From Cupriavidus sp. WKF15 (GTDB lineage Bacteria; Pseudomonadota; Gammaproteobacteria; Burkholderiales; Burkholderiaceae): a DNA stretch of 64,000 nt. Numbering within the stretch: the first letter of the stretch is position 1; every line of letters starts with the position of its first letter. Shown one piece after another: positions 26,276 through 35,854 of this stretch. A model generated the notes under the pieces. It was not told the origin of the DNA. It did not search any database and worked only from the letters and a program-made list of their open reading frames with translations. The position numbers were made by a program, and so were the translations under genes. The stretch is taken from positions 1,860,001-1,924,000 of the forward strand of contig NZ_CP119573.1 in the NCBI RefSeq assembly GCF_029278605.1. The letters are read 5' to 3'.

Positions 26276-27574
26276 ATGCTGGAACTGATCCTGCGCCACT
26301 GCACGCTGCCCGACGGGCGCACTGGCATCGATATCGGTATCGACAACGGCCGCATTGTTGCGGTGGAACCCGCGCTCGCCGCGCAGGCGGCCAGCGAGAT
26401 CGACGCGGCGGGGCAATTGGTGACGCCGCCGTTCGTCGACGCGCATTTCCATATGGATTCCACGCTGTCGTACGGGCTGCCGCGCGTGAACCAGTCCGGC
26501 ACGCTGCTCGAAGGCATTGCGCTGTGGGGCGAACTGAAGCCGCTGCTGACGCAGGATGCGCTGGTCGAGCGCGCGCTGGCGTACTGCGACTGGGCCGTGG
26601 CCAGGGGGCTGCTGGCGATCCGCTCGCACGTGGATGTGTGCGACCCGCGCCTGCTTGCGGTGGAGGCGCTGTTGCACGTGCGCGAGCGCGTGCGTCCCTA
26701 CCTCGACCTTCAGCTCGTCGCGTTCCCGCAGGACGGCGTGCTGCGCGCGCCGGGCGCGCTCGACAATCTTTGCCGCGCGCTGGATATGGGCGTGGAGGTG
26801 GTCGGCGGCATTCCGCATTTCGAGCGCACCATGGCGGACGGCGCGGCGTCTGTGCGCCTGCTGTGCGAACTCGCCGCCGGGCGGGGCCTGCGCGTCGACA
26901 TGCATTGCGACGAGAGCGACGATCCGATGTCGCGCCATATCGAAACCCTGGCCAGCGAGACCGTGCGGCTGGGCCTGCACGGACGCGTCGCCGGCTCGCA
27001 TCTCACCTCGATGCATTCGATGGACAACTACTACGTGTCCAAGCTTCTGCCGCTGATGCGCGAGGCCGGCGTGGCCGCAATCGCCAACCCGCTGATCAAC
27101 ATCACCTTGCAGGGCCGCCACGATACCTACCCGAAGCGGCGCGGCATGACGCGTGTGCCCGAATTGCTCGCGGCAGGCGTGCCGGTTGCGTTTGGGCATG
27201 ACTGCGTGATGGACCCGTGGTACAGCCTGGGCAGCGGCGACATGCTCGAGGTGGCCCACATGGGCCTGCACGTCGGCCAGATGACCGGGCAGGACGCGAT
27301 GCGCAGCTGCTTTGCGGCCGTGACATCCACGCCCGCGCAGATTCTTGGTCTCGAGGGCTACGGCCTTGCGCCGGGCTGTCGCGCGGACCTGGTACTGCTG
27401 CAGGCGCGCGATCCCGTCGAGGCCATCCGCTTGCGCGCCGCGCGCCTGCTGGTATTGCGCGGGGGCAAGACCGTGGCCAGCATGCCGCCGGCCACGGCCG
27501 CGCTGCAGCTGCCGGGACGGCCGGCGCAGGTAGATTTCATGGCCAGGCGCGGGGAAGCCGTGCAGGGTCGCTGA
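26276..27574 (+). CDS. codA: Cytosine deaminase
   Basis: A 432-residue amidohydrolase that converts cytosine to uracil and ammonia. It aligns by eye over its full length with E. coli CodA: PPFVDAHFHMDST (first metal His pair), NQSGTLLEGI, LQLVAFPQDG, HCDESDD (catalytic Glu), GSHLTSMHSMDN, NPLINITLQGRHDTYPKRRG and VAFGHDCVMDPWY (metal Asp). These are all CodA-specific stretches, so this is not just a generic amidohydrolase. As the last gene of the cluster it feeds imported cytosine into uracil, the substrate for UPRT and the URC-type enzymes. Confidence 0.95.
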   Translation: MLELILRHCTLPDGRTGIDIGIDNGRIVAVEPALAAQAASEIDAAGQLVTPPFVDAHFHMDSTLSYGLPRVNQSGTLLEGIALWGELKPLLTQDALVERALAYCDWAVARGLLAIRSHVDVCDPRLLAVEALLHVRERVRPYLDLQLVAFPQDGVLRAPGALDNLCRALDMGVEVVGGIPHFERTMADGAASVRLLCELAAGRGLRVDMHCDESDDPMSRHIETLASETVRLGLHGRVAGSHLTSMHSMDNYYVSKLLPLMREAGVAAIANPLINITLQGRHDTYPKRRGMTRVPELLAAGVPVAFGHDCVMDPWYSLGSGDMLEVAHMGLHVGQMTGQDAMRSCFAAVTSTPAQILGLEGYGLAPGCRADLVLLQARDPVEAIRLRAARLLVLRGGKTVASMPPATAALQLPGRPAQVDFMARRGEAVQGR

Positions 27575-27601
27575 CGCGCAGAGATTTTTTGCGAAAGAGT
27601 G

Positions 27602-27630
27602 TTGACAAGGTTCATGCTGCCACGCATAAT
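27602..27630 (+). promoter_or_regulatory. Sigma-70 promoter of tRNA-Leu
   Basis: TTGACA (27602-27607) and CATAAT (27625-27630) with a 17-base spacer, about 40 bases before the tRNA. A near-consensus promoter. Confidence 0.85.
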
Positions 27631-27669
27631 CTTGTTCTTCGCATCGCTGCAGAAATGCAGCGGAACGAA

Positions 27670-27756
27670 GCCCAGATGGCGGAATTGGTAGACGCACTAG
27701 GTTCAGGTCCTAGCGGTGGCAACACTGTGGAGGTTCGAGTCCTCTTCTGGGCACCA
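27670..27756 (+). tRNA. tRNA-Leu (anticodon CAG)
   Basis: An 87-base tRNA with a long variable arm, as expected for leucine. The acceptor stem GCCCAGA pairs with TCTGGGC; the anticodon arm CTAGG-TTCAGGT-CCTAG gives anticodon CAG, reading CUG, a very common Leu codon in this GC-rich genome. The TTCGAGT T-loop and an encoded CCA end are present. Confidence 0.97.
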
Positions 27757-27763
27757 AATTCAG

Positions 27764-27792
27764 AAAAGGCCCGCAGCGATGCGGGCCTTTTT
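27764..27792 (+). terminator. Terminator after tRNA-Leu
   Basis: GGCCCGCA and TGCGGGCC form an 8-bp GC stem around a 4-base loop, flanked by A's before and T's after. It ends the tRNA transcript and may also serve the convergent diguanylate cyclase gene. Confidence 0.88.
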
Positions 27793-27881
27793 CCGTTTAC
27801 GGTCACGACAATTACTGTCGCGACCTTGCCCGAGGCAACGGCTTGGGGCGGGCACCGCGCCGAACGGCGCGGCGTGCCGGT

Positions 27882-29681
27882 TCAATCGTCGACGGTCTCG
27901 GCGGGTTGATCGGCGCGCCGCACGCAATTGCGGCCGTCGGTCTTGGCGCGGTACATCGCGGCGTCGGCCTCGGCAAACAAGCGCGGCCAGTGGATCGCGC
28001 CGATGCGACCGGTCGCCACGCCAAAACTGGCGGTCACGGGCAGCCGGTTGCCGTCGGCCAGGCGGATGGGCTCGGCGCAGATCGCCGTGCGCAATGCCTG
28101 CGCGATGGACGCGGCTTCGTTGGTGCCGGCGCCCGGCACGAGCACCGCGAATTCCTCGCCGCCAAAGCGGGCCAGCGCGTAGCCGGGATTCACCAGGTCG
28201 CGCATCAGGTCAGCCACCACGCGCAGCACCTCGTCGCCGGTGGGGTGTCCATGCCGGTCGTTGATCTGCTTGAATCGATCGACGTCCATCAGGATCAGGC
28301 TCACGGTCGCGGGTCCGTCCGGATTGGCGGGTTGCACGGCAATATGCTCCAGCGCGCGCCGGTTCAGCAGTCCGGTCAGGCTGTCGGTACGGGCCTGGTG
28401 CTCGAGCTGCTCGGTGAGCGTTGCGCGCTCGCGCAGCTTGCGGCGCAGGATATCGAGCGCATCGAACAGGCGCCGCATCTCGCGGCTGGTTGCCGGCATG
28501 GCGAAGCCCGGGCGGCTGCGTCCCTCGGCCAGGGCGATGACGGCATCGCGCGCGTGCAGCAAAGGCAGGAATACCGAGCGCTGCGCGAACACCAGCAGGT
28601 AGCCGAGCACCAGCAGGATCAGCGCCGTGGCGCCGCCGGCGATTGCGAGCACGTGCAATGCGCGTTTGCGGTCGGCCTCGAAATGCGCGATGACCTCATC
28701 GAGGAATGCGCTGCGCAGTCGTTCCAGCGGCTCCAGTGTGGGCACATAGCGGTTGGTGAACTCCGTCGGCGTCATCGAGTAGCGCCCCGACTGGCGGCCT
28801 TGCATCACCATGCTGTCGACCATGGCCAACCCGTGGCCAAAGAACTGGTAGCTCGCGTCGGCGTACGCCTGCTGGAGCTGCGGGGTTTCGCCGTACATGT
28901 TGTAGGCGGGTCCGGCCAGTTCCCACAGTTCCACCAGGCGACCGCGCGAGCGTGATGTATCGGCAAGGGTGCGGATCGGGATCGGCTGGTGCGCGGCAAC
29001 CGGCGCCATGATCTGCGAGGCCGCGCGCCCGCCGTACTCGCGCAGGTCGCCGAGCATCTTGCCGGTGAGTGCAGGCGCCGAGAGGCCGGGGTGGCATGCC
29101 GACAACTGCCGTACCTGCCAGCCGACCAGCGGCTGCAAGGCATCCACGGCTTCGAACATGGCTTCGATGGCGTGCTGGAGTTCATCCATCTGCCGGTCTT
29201 CGCGCTGGCGGCTTGCCAGCGCATCGATGTCCGCGCGCGCCCGGCGCAGCCGCTCGCGCACGCGCTCCACCATCAATGGCGGCATAGAGTGCTGGTGCAG
29301 GCCGGCTGGCGCGGGTGGCGGCGCCAGCAGCCGCGAGAGCGCGGCGTCGCTGCGCGCGCGGAATTCGCGCAGCCTCTCCCGCGCTGCGCTTCTTTCGGCC
29401 GGCGCCTCTCCCAGCACACTGTTGGCGGGGCCGCGTTCGGCCGACAGCACATTGGCCGCGTCCAGCAGGACACGGTATTCCGAGATGTCATACAGGTTCT
29501 GCCGCGCCGCGGCGAAATCGCCATACGCGCGGGCCATCACCAGGGCAGCCAGGCCAACCGTACACAGCGCGGCCACCGCGGTGGCGGCCGACAGCTTGCG
29601 CTTCAGGCTCCGGCTTCGGCCTGCTGCCGGATTGCTGGCGTGGGTATTGCCGACCGGGCGAAGTCTTCGCCGAAACGCCAT
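27882..29681 (-). CDS. Membrane diguanylate cyclase (GGDEF)
   Basis: A 599-residue protein: one membrane helix near residues 27-47, a long extracytoplasmic helical sensor region, a second helix near 345-370 (GGATALILLVLGYLLVF), a HAMP-like linker, and a GGDEF domain from about 425. The active site reads RFGGEEF (around residue 507), a functional variant, so c-di-GMP synthesis is likely. The place where product-inhibited enzymes carry RxxD reads NPGY, so feedback inhibition at that site is probably absent. The ATG at 29681 is preceded by GGAGGAG; the ORF extends upstream to 29786 without a better start. The periplasmic part has no family I recognise; the signal sensed is unknown. Confidence 0.92.
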   Translation of the reverse strand: MAFRRRLRPVGNTHASNPAAGRSRSLKRKLSAATAVAALCTVGLAALVMARAYGDFAAARQNLYDISEYRVLLDAANVLSAERGPANSVLGEAPAERSAARERLREFRARSDAALSRLLAPPPAPAGLHQHSMPPLMVERVRERLRRARADIDALASRQREDRQMDELQHAIEAMFEAVDALQPLVGWQVRQLSACHPGLSAPALTGKMLGDLREYGGRAASQIMAPVAAHQPIPIRTLADTSRSRGRLVELWELAGPAYNMYGETPQLQQAYADASYQFFGHGLAMVDSMVMQGRQSGRYSMTPTEFTNRYVPTLEPLERLRSAFLDEVIAHFEADRKRALHVLAIAGGATALILLVLGYLLVFAQRSVFLPLLHARDAVIALAEGRSRPGFAMPATSREMRRLFDALDILRRKLRERATLTEQLEHQARTDSLTGLLNRRALEHIAVQPANPDGPATVSLILMDVDRFKQINDRHGHPTGDEVLRVVADLMRDLVNPGYALARFGGEEFAVLVPGAGTNEAASIAQALRTAICAEPIRLADGNRLPVTASFGVATGRIGAIHWPRLFAEADAAMYRAKTDGRNCVRRADQPAETVDD

Positions 29682-29937
29682 GGTTGTCTCCTCCCGCGCC
29701 GCTTCGGCCAGGACAGGCATAGGAAATCGTTGAATTTCGACATTATTGATGAAAAGCACCAGGGCCCCGGGCAAAGCCGACGCCATTGCTCCACTAAACG
29801 GGACGTCACCGCGACTGTCCGGAACGCTGGCTCAGCGGCTGCGTGGCAACAGACATTCGCCGCTTACCAGTTGGCGGGCATTTGACCTATGCTCAAACAA
29901 ATCGGGCAAGCGTTGATAACGTCCGAAGGTGGTTGCC

Positions 29938-30801
29938 ATGACTGTGGTCTTGTCATCATCGAGAGAGAGGGAGGTTGGGGTGTACCCCGTGTGTCACGAC
30001 GACTGTGCCGCGACACAGCATGGGGCGCGCCACCATCCCCTGCAATGCTGTTGCGTGCTGGCCATGCTGGTGTGTTCCGTGGCCAGGGCGGACGAGGGTG
30101 CTCCGGGCACGGATTCCATCCTCGGCTGGCAACATGTGCAGGCGAGCGACCTTGGCGGGATGACTGCCGGTGCGGCCTCCGCTGGCCGAGGTTCTGTCTC
30201 CTCCGTCGAACACAATGCGCCGCCACCCGGTTATTCCCCCCGCATCGAGGTATCGACAGGTGCGGGGCCTGATGACGACGCACCTGGCCTCGCGGACATC
30301 GATCGCGATACCGAACGCCTGCGCTACGGCCCGAGGCGGATCCTGGTTCATGTCGACGATATCACCACCGCCAGCGGATTCGTGGACAGCCGCGTGCGCA
30401 CCATGGCGGTGGCACTCGATGCGGTCGTGCCCCATGCCGGCGGCCTCACCATTCAGCCTCGCGTGCAACTTGCCTATCAGCCGGGCAATGCCGCCACGGG
30501 GACACAGGCGCCCGACATGCTGGGCGATTCCAGTGCGACGGGTTTCGGCGTGCGCCTGTATGGCGCCCAGCCAACCCGGCTTGCGGGCGTCTACCCGTTT
30601 GTCGAAGCCGACTGGTGGCAGGACAGCCGCAAGCAGACCATCAACATCAACGGAACCAAGATCGACACGGACCTGCTGCGCGGACTGTTCTCGTTCAATA
30701 TCGGCGCACATGGCAATACCGCGTCCGGCGTCAAGTTGTGGTTCAAGGTCAAGGCGGGACACAATGCAGGGGGCACTGTCGGCGCGCGTTATCGCTGGTA
30801 G
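29938..30801 (+). CDS. Small outer-membrane protein resembling an autotransporter barrel
   Basis: A 287-residue protein with a Cys-rich hydrophobic export segment ending VARA (about residue 50), preceded by an unusually long N-region. The C-terminal ~170 residues resemble autotransporter beta-barrels: alternating strands, the phrase VYPFVEADWWQDS, and a final strand VGARYRW that ends in an aromatic residue, the outer-membrane assembly signal. Autotransporter barrels are normally about 270 residues behind a long passenger; here the passenger is only about 90 residues, so this is either a minimal barrel protein or a truncated autotransporter. The ATG at 29938 has AAGGTGG upstream; a GTG at 29929 is the alternative. 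Confidence 0.65.
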   Translation: MTVVLSSSREREVGVYPVCHDDCAATQHGARHHPLQCCCVLAMLVCSVARADEGAPGTDSILGWQHVQASDLGGMTAGAASAGRGSVSSVEHNAPPPGYSPRIEVSTGAGPDDDAPGLADIDRDTERLRYGPRRILVHVDDITTASGFVDSRVRTMAVALDAVVPHAGGLTIQPRVQLAYQPGNAATGTQAPDMLGDSSATGFGVRLYGAQPTRLAGVYPFVEADWWQDSRKQTININGTKIDTDLLRGLFSFNIGAHGNTASGVKLWFKVKAGHNAGGTVGARYRW

Positions 30802-30835
30802 CCGTAATTGATGCAAAGTTTTTTCCGGAAGGGGC

Positions 30836-30863
30836 TTGCACAAAAGCCAAAGTGCGATACAAT
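30836..30863 (+). promoter_or_regulatory. Promoter of tRNA-Arg
   Basis: TTGCAC (30836-30841) and TACAAT (30858-30863) with a 16-base spacer, 13 bases before the tRNA 5' end. Confidence 0.72.
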
Positions 30864-30876
30864 CTATGTCTCGCGT

Positions 30877-30953
30877 GCGGCTGTAGCTCAGTTGGATAGA
30901 GTACTTGGCTACGAACCAAGGGGTCGTGGGTTCGAATCCTGCCAGCCGCGCCA
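30877..30953 (+). tRNA. tRNA-Arg (anticodon ACG)
   Basis: A 77-base tRNA. The acceptor stem GCGGCTG pairs with CAGCCGC, the anticodon arm CTTGG-CTACGAA-CCAAG gives ACG, and the T-arm and encoded CCA are normal. A34 would be deaminated to inosine to read CGU, CGC and CGA. Confidence 0.97.
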
Positions 30954-30968
30954 CCTATGCAGAAAGAA

Positions 30969-30996
30969 AAGGGCTTCCGGAAACGGAAGCCCTTTT
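30969..30996 (+). terminator. Terminator after tRNA-Arg
   Basis: AGGGCTTCCG and CGGAAGCCCT form a long perfect stem with a GAAA tetraloop, followed by five T's. Confidence 0.9.
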
Positions 30997-31166
30997 TCAT
31001 TCCGTCATTCCGTCATTCCGGCGTTGTCATCACGCTCGAATCAATCGCGTTCATACGCGACCGTGGCGTATGCGCCCTGCACGGCGCGTCATTTGGCACT
31101 ACAGTGAATGAGCTTCGGCGATTCAGCCGGGTTTCCTGTTCATCCCGTGACGCAAACCGTGCTCAG

Positions 31167-31739
31167 ATGCCCGCACCCATACCATTGCCGTTTACGCCAA
31201 CCCGCCTGACCTTGCGGGATGGCCGCCAGATCCTGCTGCGCGAAATCTGTGAGCAGGACCGCGCCGGATTGCTTGCCGCGTTTGCCCGGTTGTCGGACGA
31301 CGCCCGCTACACGCGCTTCATGGCCCCCATGCGGGAACTGCCGGAAGCCATGGTGGAACAGGCCACGCACCCGCAACCAGACCATGAATGCGCGCTCGTC
31401 GCCATCAGTGAGGCCGAGGGCAAGGACCGCGGCGGCAGGCTGGTGGGCGGCGCGCGGTTCGTGGCGGCGCCTGGCAGCGATGTCTGCGAGTTCGCCATCA
31501 CGCTCGATGATGACTGGCATGGCGCAGGCCTGGCGCGCATGCTGATGTCGGCGCTGATCGACACGGCGCGTGCGCGGGGCTATGCGCGCATGGAGGGATT
31601 CGTGCTGGCCATGAATACTCCCATGCGTCGCCTGGCGCGTCGCCTTGGTTTTTCCGACGTTGCCTGCCCCGACGATGCGACCGTGCGCATCGTCACATTG
31701 CCGCTTGGCACACAGGGCGATGTCGACTGCGCCCGATGA
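31167..31739 (+). CDS. GNAT-family N-acetyltransferase
   Basis: A 190-residue acetyltransferase of the GNAT fold. The region LTLRDGRQILLREICEQD opens the fold and LDDDWHGAGLARMLMSALID is the acetyl-CoA pyrophosphate-binding segment (Q/R-x-x-G-x-G/A). It resembles the single-domain acetyltransferases related to the GNAT domain of protein lysine acetyltransferases (Pat). The ATG at 31167 is taken because the fold begins right after it; the ORF extends back to 30957 through the tRNA terminator and was not used. The substrate is unknown. The RRM-like gene follows after 44 bp. Confidence 0.85.
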   Translation: MPAPIPLPFTPTRLTLRDGRQILLREICEQDRAGLLAAFARLSDDARYTRFMAPMRELPEAMVEQATHPQPDHECALVAISEAEGKDRGGRLVGGARFVAAPGSDVCEFAITLDDDWHGAGLARMLMSALIDTARARGYARMEGFVLAMNTPMRRLARRLGFSDVACPDDATVRIVTLPLGTQGDVDCAR

Positions 31740-31783
31740 AACGCAGGGAATGACGGCGACGTGGCGAACGGAGGGAGGCCACC

Positions 31784-32038
31784 ATGTCTGTACTGCTGCT
31801 CGGCAATATCGAGCCCGGCACGACCGATGACGAGATCCGCGAGTTCCTGGTGAAGTACGGCTTGCCGGAATTCGACGCTGCCGAGCATGTGCCCGGCGAT
31901 GGCAGCAATCCGGCGGTCATGCTGACCTTCAGCGCGCTGGACCCGGCGACGCTGCGCAAGCTGCTCACGCGCATCCACGGCATGTTCTGGAAGCGCCGCC
32001 GCCTCAGCGCGCTGGTCATGACCGAACGCTATATCTGA
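31784..32038 (+). CDS. Small RRM-like protein
   Basis: An 84-residue protein that looks like a single RNA-recognition-motif fold: the first strand MSVLLLGNIEPGTTDDEI resembles RNP2 and the following helix, and AVMLTFSALDPATLRKLL the strand-helix second half. The aromatic RNP1 residues usual in RRMs are not obvious, so RNA binding is a guess. Small stand-alone RRM-type proteins occur in betaproteobacteria. It is preceded by GGAGG and probably co-transcribed with the GNAT gene. Confidence 0.72.
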   Translation: MSVLLLGNIEPGTTDDEIREFLVKYGLPEFDAAEHVPGDGSNPAVMLTFSALDPATLRKLLTRIHGMFWKRRRLSALVMTERYI

Positions 32039-32079
32039 GCGATGCGCGGCGCGAGCCGCCCATCCTCATCGCCGCGTCG

Positions 32080-32928
32080 TCAGAGTTGTCCGGCGTGGTG
32101 CCGGATATGGTCCGCTACGAAGGTGCTGATGAAGTAGTAGCCATGATCGTAGCCGGCATGCCGGCGCAGCGTCAGCGGCTGGCCTGCCGCGACGCAGGCG
32201 GCCTCGAACGCTTCGGGATGGAGCTGGTTCGGCAGGAACTGGTCCGCCAGCCCCTGGTCGACGAGGATGCCGGCCGGGAAGGGCGCCGCGGTTTGGGCGG
32301 CCATCAGCGCGCTGGCATCATGCCCGGCCCAGCGGCTGCGGTCCGTCCCCAGATAGCCGGTAAAGGCCTTCTCGCCCCACGGACACTGCATCGGCGCGGC
32401 GATGGGCGCGAACGCCGACACCGAGCGGAAGCGCTGTGGATGCCGCTGTGCCAGCACCAGCGCGCCGTGTCCGCCCATCGAGTGCCCGAAGATGCCGACC
32501 CGGTCCGGGTCGACCGGCAACTCGCGGCTCACCAGGTTGAACAGTTCCTGCGTGACGTAGCTTTCCATGCGCCAGTGCGTGTTCCACGGCGCCTCGGTTG
32601 CATCGACATAGAAGCCCGCGCCAACCCCGAAGTCCCATGCATCCGCCTCGCCCGGCACGCCTGCGCCGCGCGGGCTGGTGTCGGGTGCGACCAGCACCAG
32701 GCCGTGCTCGGCGGCAAAGCGCTGCGCGCCGGCCTTGATCATGAAGGTTTCCTCGGTGCAGGTCAGCCCGGCCAGGTAGAACAGGGCCGGCAGCTTGCCG
32801 CCGGCCCGCGCTTGCGGCGGCAGGTACACCGAGAAACGCATCGGCAGGCCGATGGCGGCTGATGCGTGCCGGTAGAAGCGCTGCACGCCGCCATGGCACC
32901 CGTGTTCTGACAGCAGTTCCAGGGTCAC
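32080..32928 (-). CDS. fghA: S-formylglutathione hydrolase
   Basis: A 282-residue esterase-D/FrmB family serine hydrolase. It splits S-formylglutathione into formate and glutathione, the second step of glutathione-dependent formaldehyde detoxification. The nucleophile elbow is GIFGHSMGGHGA; the Asp is in DQGLADQFLP and the His in YDHGYYF. FYLAGLTCTEETFMIKAG is the family marker loop. It follows the hydroxymethylglutathione dehydrogenase gene by 10 bp, so both are made together. Confidence 0.95.
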   Translation of the reverse strand: MTLELLSEHGCHGGVQRFYRHASAAIGLPMRFSVYLPPQARAGGKLPALFYLAGLTCTEETFMIKAGAQRFAAEHGLVLVAPDTSPRGAGVPGEADAWDFGVGAGFYVDATEAPWNTHWRMESYVTQELFNLVSRELPVDPDRVGIFGHSMGGHGALVLAQRHPQRFRSVSAFAPIAAPMQCPWGEKAFTGYLGTDRSRWAGHDASALMAAQTAAPFPAGILVDQGLADQFLPNQLHPEAFEAACVAAGQPLTLRRHAGYDHGYYFISTFVADHIRHHAGQL

Positions 32929-32938
32929 GGCGCGCTCC

Positions 32939-34045
<1,107 letters not shown>

Positions 34046-34297
34046 GGGATCCTCCGGGGGAAAGGGGAACAGACGGCCTGCGTGGGCCAAAGGCATGACT
34101 ATACGGCCTTGCGGGGAGACACAGGCATCACTTCTTCGACGCGCGTGGCCGCTGATCGGACGCATTGCATCGCGTACCCCTCGAAAGTGGGGTGAGCAAT
34201 GGTTGGTTTGTTCCGTTGCTTGCAGGCTGGAGCCATTGGCGTTCAGGGTTGCATCCCGTCCCAATGGCTCGTTCGTCGTCCCCACATCGTAAATGGA

Positions 34298-35854
34298 ATG
34301 AAGACTCTGACCCTCAACCAACGGCTCTGGATCCCCTTTGGCCTGATCTGGATCGCCATGCTCGGCATCTGCACGTACGAGGCGTTCGTCACGCGCGCGG
34401 AGATGTTCGTCGGACGCCAACGCGAGATGCAGAGCGTCGCCGAGGCCTCGGTCAGCCTGATCGCGGCCATCGAGAAAGACGCCGCGAGCCAGGGTATGTC
34501 CGTTGAAGAGGCGCAGAAGCTGGCCAAGGATCGCCTGCGCCCGCTGCGCTTCGGCACGGACGGCTACGTCTCGATCACGGATTTCTCGGGCCGCTCGCTG
34601 ATGCACCCGTTCAAGCCCGAGAACGAGGGCAAGAACCTGACCGCGATGAAGGATCCGAACGGCGTGGCCATCTACGTGGAAATCGCGAAGATCGCGAGCG
34701 GCCAGGGTGCGGGCTTTCTGAACTACATGTGGCCGAAGCCGGGCGCGAGCGAGCCGCTGCCCAAGGTCAGTTATATCAAGGCCTTCAAGACGTGGGAGTG
34801 GGCTGTCACCACCGGCGCCTACGTCGATGACATCGAGGCTGCATTCCGTCAGGCGCTGATCCACTCCATCCTGATGCTGGTGATCCTGGGCGGCGCAGCG
34901 ACCCTGCTGGCCGCGTGGCTGCTGCGCGGCGTGCGCCGCGACCTCGGAGGCGAGCCGGCCTATGCCGCGTCGATTGCCAACAGCATCGCGGACGGCGACT
35001 TCACGCGCGAGATCGAGCTGCGTCACGGCGACACGGCGAGCCTGCTCTTCGCGATGCAGCGCATGCAGGGCAAGCTGGCCGGCACGGTGAGCGGCATCCG
35101 CGCCTCCGTCGAATCGGTGGCCACGGCCACCGCGCAGATTGCCGCGGGCAATTCGGACCTGTCGTCGCGTACCGAGCAGCAGGCGGCCTCGCTGCAAGAG
35201 ACCGCCGCAAGCATGGAAGAGCTGACGACCACCGTGCAACACAATGCCGACAGCGCGCGCCAGGCGAGCGGACTGGCCGACAATGCGTCGGAGATCGCCA
35301 ATCGCGGCGGCGAGGTGATGGAGCAGGTCATCACCACCATGACGCAGATTGCGGACAGCTCCGGGCAGATCGCCGACATCATCGGCGTGATCGAGGGCAT
35401 TGCGTTCCAGACCAATATCCTGGCGCTCAATGCCGCGGTGGAAGCGGCGCGCGCGGGCGAGCAGGGGCGCGGCTTTGCCGTGGTGGCGGGCGAGGTGCGC
35501 AGCCTTGCGCAACGCTCGGCCGGGGCCGCCAAGGAAATCCGCACGCTGATCGGCACCTCGGTCGATCGCGTGCGCAGCGGTTCGGACCTGGTCACGCGCG
35601 CCGGCGCGACCATGACGGAGATCACGCAATCGATCCGCCGCGTGACGGACATCATGGGCGAGATTGCGGCGGCGTCCGTGGAGCAACGCACGGGCATCGA
35701 GCAGGTCAACCAGTCGGTGGCGCAGATGGACCAGGTGACGCAGCAAAATGCCGCGCTGGTCGAGGAAGCCTCCGCGGCGGCCCATTCGCTGGAAGAACAG
35801 GCGGCGGCACTGCGGCAGGCCGTCGCTGCGTTCCGGATTGCGCAGGCACACTAA
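34298..35854 (+). CDS. Methyl-accepting chemotaxis protein with single Cache domain
   Basis: A 518-residue chemoreceptor: membrane helix 1 (about residues 8-30), a periplasmic sCache_2 sensor (about 35-185, with [20 protein letters not shown] and [16 protein letters not shown]), helix 2 (about 188-212), a HAMP region, and a long coiled-coil signalling domain whose hairpin tip reads [20 protein letters not shown]. Such Cache domains often bind small organic acids or other metabolites. No CheR-docking pentapeptide is visible at the C-terminus. It ends 4 bases inside the convergent permease gene. The start at 34298 has a poor ribosome site; in-frame upstream starts exist to 34199. Confidence 0.93.
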   Translation: MKTLTLNQRLWIPFGLIWIAMLGICTYEAFVTRAEMFVGRQREMQSVAEASVSLIAAIEKDAASQGMSVEEAQKLAKDRLRPLRFGTDGYVSITDFSGRSLMHPFKPENEGKNLTAMKDPNGVAIYVEIAKIASGQGAGFLNYMWPKPGASEPLPKVSYIKAFKTWEWAVTTGAYVDDIEAAFRQALIHSILMLVILGGAATLLAAWLLRGVRRDLGGEPAYAASIANSIADGDFTREIELRHGDTASLLFAMQRMQGKLAGTVSGIRASVESVATATAQIAAGNSDLSSRTEQQAASLQETAASMEELTTTVQHNADSARQASGLADNASEIANRGGEVMEQVITTMTQIADSSGQIADIIGVIEGIAFQTNILALNAAVEAARAGEQGRGFAVVAGEVRSLAQRSAGAAKEIRTLIGTSVDRVRSGSDLVTRAGATMTEITQSIRRVTDIMGEIAAASVEQRTGIEQVNQSVAQMDQVTQQNAALVEEASAAAHSLEEQAAALRQAVAAFRIAQAH

